Source of the DNA: an uncultured beta proteobacterium
GTDB taxonomy: Bacteria > Pseudomonadota > Gammaproteobacteria > Burkholderiales > Burkholderiaceae_C
Reading direction: 5' to 3'
Assembly: GCA_903914615.1 (NCBI GenBank)
Contig: CAIWPS010000779.1
Coordinates: 1-41,291, forward strand
DNA length: 41,291 bases
Shown: one piece after another, positions 40,406 to 41,291 of the stretch
Numbering within the stretch: position 1 is the stretch's first letter
Layout: the number at the start of each line of letters is the position of its first letter
Notes under the pieces: generated by a model
The model's input: only the letters and a program-made list of their open reading frames with translations
Database searches by the model: none
What the model was told of the DNA's origin: nothing
Position numbers and translations under genes: made by a program

Positions 40406-40731
40406 ACTATTTAGCTGTAGCTGATGTGAAGAGGAAGTGTGTTGTTGGCTGCGGATCGCCCGCAGTCTGCGCCGCCGGCTTTTGCCAGAAGTGCATGGGG
40501 GAGGACGATGCGCTCGACCTGGCGTTCGCGCGGAAGCTGGCGCGCAGGGCATATTCCGAGGCCGCCGCGATGGCCAATGAGGACGTCGAGCAGGATCCGC
40601 CGAAGGGCTGGCCACACGTGCCGACGGCCGTGCTCCTGACGACGGTGGTCGTGTTGGGCGCCTGGATCGTGTACGAGATCAGCAGCATGTTTGCGCTCGC
40701 GCTGTTGGATGGGTGGCGGCCATGGGAGTAA
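40402..40731 (+). CDS. Small protein with cysteine motif and one membrane span
   Basis: 109 residues, ATGA-coupled to the gene before. The N-terminus carries five cysteines (KCVVGCGSPAVCAAGFCQKC), suggesting a small zinc knuckle facing the cytoplasm. Residues 75-100 are a membrane span (TAVLLTTVVVLGAWIVYEIS). This gives a cytoplasmic zinc module tethered to the inner membrane. Its role is unknown; a membrane anchor for replication or a host-takeover factor is possible. It overlaps the next start by 10 bases. Confidence 0.72.
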   Translation: MNYLAVADVKRKCVVGCGSPAVCAAGFCQKCMGEDDALDLAFARKLARRAYSEAAAMANEDVEQDPPKGWPHVPTAVLLTTVVVLGAWIVYEISSMFALALLDGWRPWE

Positions 40732-41072
40732 TCGGCAAGGTGATCGCGCTGAACCTGCCCTGCATGCTGACCGAGATGGAGCTGCAGTCTCGGAGCATGA
40801 TGCTGGCCGAAACGGTGATCCAGAAAGACGTGGTGGCGCGCGACAAGAAACACGCCATGAAGGAGTTCAAGGACCAACTCACCGGACTGGATGACCGGCA
40901 GCGGCAACTGGTCGATGCCATGAAGACTGGCATTGAGCGGCGCATGGTTTCATGTCACGTGCTCTTTCATGTGCCGCAAGAAGGGACCAAACGCATTGTG
41001 CGGATCGACACCGGCGAGATGGTCAAAGAAAAGGCGATGACCGCGGCGGAAATCGCCGGATCAGGCGGATGA
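40722..41072 (+). CDS. Hypothetical protein, 116 aa
   Basis: The ATG at 40722 overlaps the stop of the membrane protein; the track's GTG at 40713 is three codons earlier. The product has long helices rich in Gln/Asp/Arg (SRSMMLAETVIQKDVVARDK, then FKDQLTGLDDRQRQLVDAMK) and a C-terminal beta part (CHVLFHVPQEGTKRIVRIDT). No family is recognised. It is coupled by ATGA to the small basic gene that crosses the window end. Confidence 0.72.
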   Translation: MGVIGKVIALNLPCMLTEMELQSRSMMLAETVIQKDVVARDKKHAMKEFKDQLTGLDDRQRQLVDAMKTGIERRMVSCHVLFHVPQEGTKRIVRIDTGEMVKEKAMTAAEIAGSGG

Positions 41073-41242
41073 TGATCCGCTCGGGCCGCCGGAAAATCCG
41101 CGACCGCAATAAGCTTGCGGCGTCCGAGAGCGCCGCGGGGCGGCGATGCCGGTGGGTGAAATATCTGCGTCTGGCCGCCATAAGTGCGCGCCTTCCAGAC
41201 CAGTTCCGCCGGCATCGCCGCAGTAAGAAAACGCAAGTGTGA
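41069..41242 (+). CDS. Small basic protein crossing the circular junction, 57 aa
   Basis: Starts in an ATGA overlap (ATG 41069, second ATG 41072). The product is strongly Arg/Lys-rich (MMIRSGRRKIRDRNKL, then LPDQFRRHRRSKKTQV), with about one third basic residues, so it likely binds nucleic acid or an acidic partner. The track shows it only as the end of a longer shadow frame from 40952. It runs 82 bases into the terminal repeat, which shows that the linear break of this window is artificial. No family is recognised. Confidence 0.6.
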   Translation: MMIRSGRRKIRDRNKLAASESAAGRRCRWVKYLRLAAISARLPDQFRRHRRSKKTQV

Positions 41243-41291
41243 AAGCGCAACTGTGAACCGCGAGGGAGATGCGATGCAGGACGAATTACGG
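41161..41291. repeat. Direct terminal repeat, right copy
   Basis: Exact copy of bases 1-131. See the left copy. One of the two should be removed when the genome is drawn as a circle. Confidence 0.95.

Noticed and set aside
1-41291. Phage RNA polymerase, DNA polymerase or helicase genes of T7-like podoviruses
   Set aside because: No open frame has polymerase or helicase motifs; replication and transcription must use host enzymes.

Overview
This window looks like one complete, circularly closed genome of a temperate podovirus-type tailed phage (about 41.16 kb unique; the first 131 bases recur exactly as the last 131). The DNA is GC-rich, and nearly every gene reads rightward in tightly packed, often start/stop-overlapping operons. 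The head genes (Bbp19-like, scaffold, Bbp17-type capsid, Bbp16-type cement protein) resemble those of Bordetella phage BPP-1. No BPP-1-style reverse transcriptase or diversity-generating cassette is present. The host cannot be named from this sequence. Lipoproteins and spanin-like candidates suggest a two-membrane, GC-rich bacterium.

Layout. (1) Early/replication region: it runs from a ParB-like gene at about 38.4 kb through the arbitrary break at 41160/1 to about 6.2 kb. It holds many small unknown proteins, a degenerate receiver-like protein, a DUF5131 (Gp37/Gp68) protein next to an ASCH protein, a candidate lysis cassette (lipoprotein, Tlde1-type enzyme, small two-span membrane protein), and an O-like replication protein whose gene carries four palindromic iterons. 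(2) Packaging and head, 6.2-14.9 kb: small and large terminase, GNAT, portal, Bbp19-like protein, scaffold, major capsid, cement protein. (3) Tail and DNA ejection, 14.9-29.6 kb: tail tube A/B-like proteins, two internal proteins (one with a ligand-less M23 fold), and a 2640-residue polyvalent protein with a nuclease-like domain, a DdrB-type ParB domain and a zincin motif. A second gene is nested inside the polyvalent gene. (4) A leftward membrane-protein gene (29.6-30.2 kb), then a tail fibre/spike with collagen-like repeats and an SGNH esterase domain, a LamG-like protein, and a holin/lipoprotein pair ending in a bidirectional terminator. (5) Lysogeny region, 35.4-37.6 kb: two leftward ribbon-helix-helix genes, a tyrosine integrase, and an attP made of the 3' half of a tRNA-Met(CAT) gene.

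How it may work together. A strong sigma70-type promoter (37391-37418) lies on the integrase side of attP, while the operon it should drive starts on the other side (37741). Integration would separate the two, which suggests a topological lysogeny switch. Three copies of a bipartite promoter-like element (TACCCGTAWCTTT-N12-GCAYA in its common form) occupy gaps in the late region. In two of them the gene starts 7-8 bases after the putative -10, with no Shine-Dalgarno, so those mRNAs may be leaderless.

Other strong observations: a 37-residue segment of the ejection protein recurs (23/37 identical, no gaps) at the C-terminus of the antisense membrane protein. The nested 72-residue gene at 25548 uses host-like codons, while the overlying frame does not. 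Family names come from recognising sequence motifs, not from database searches.
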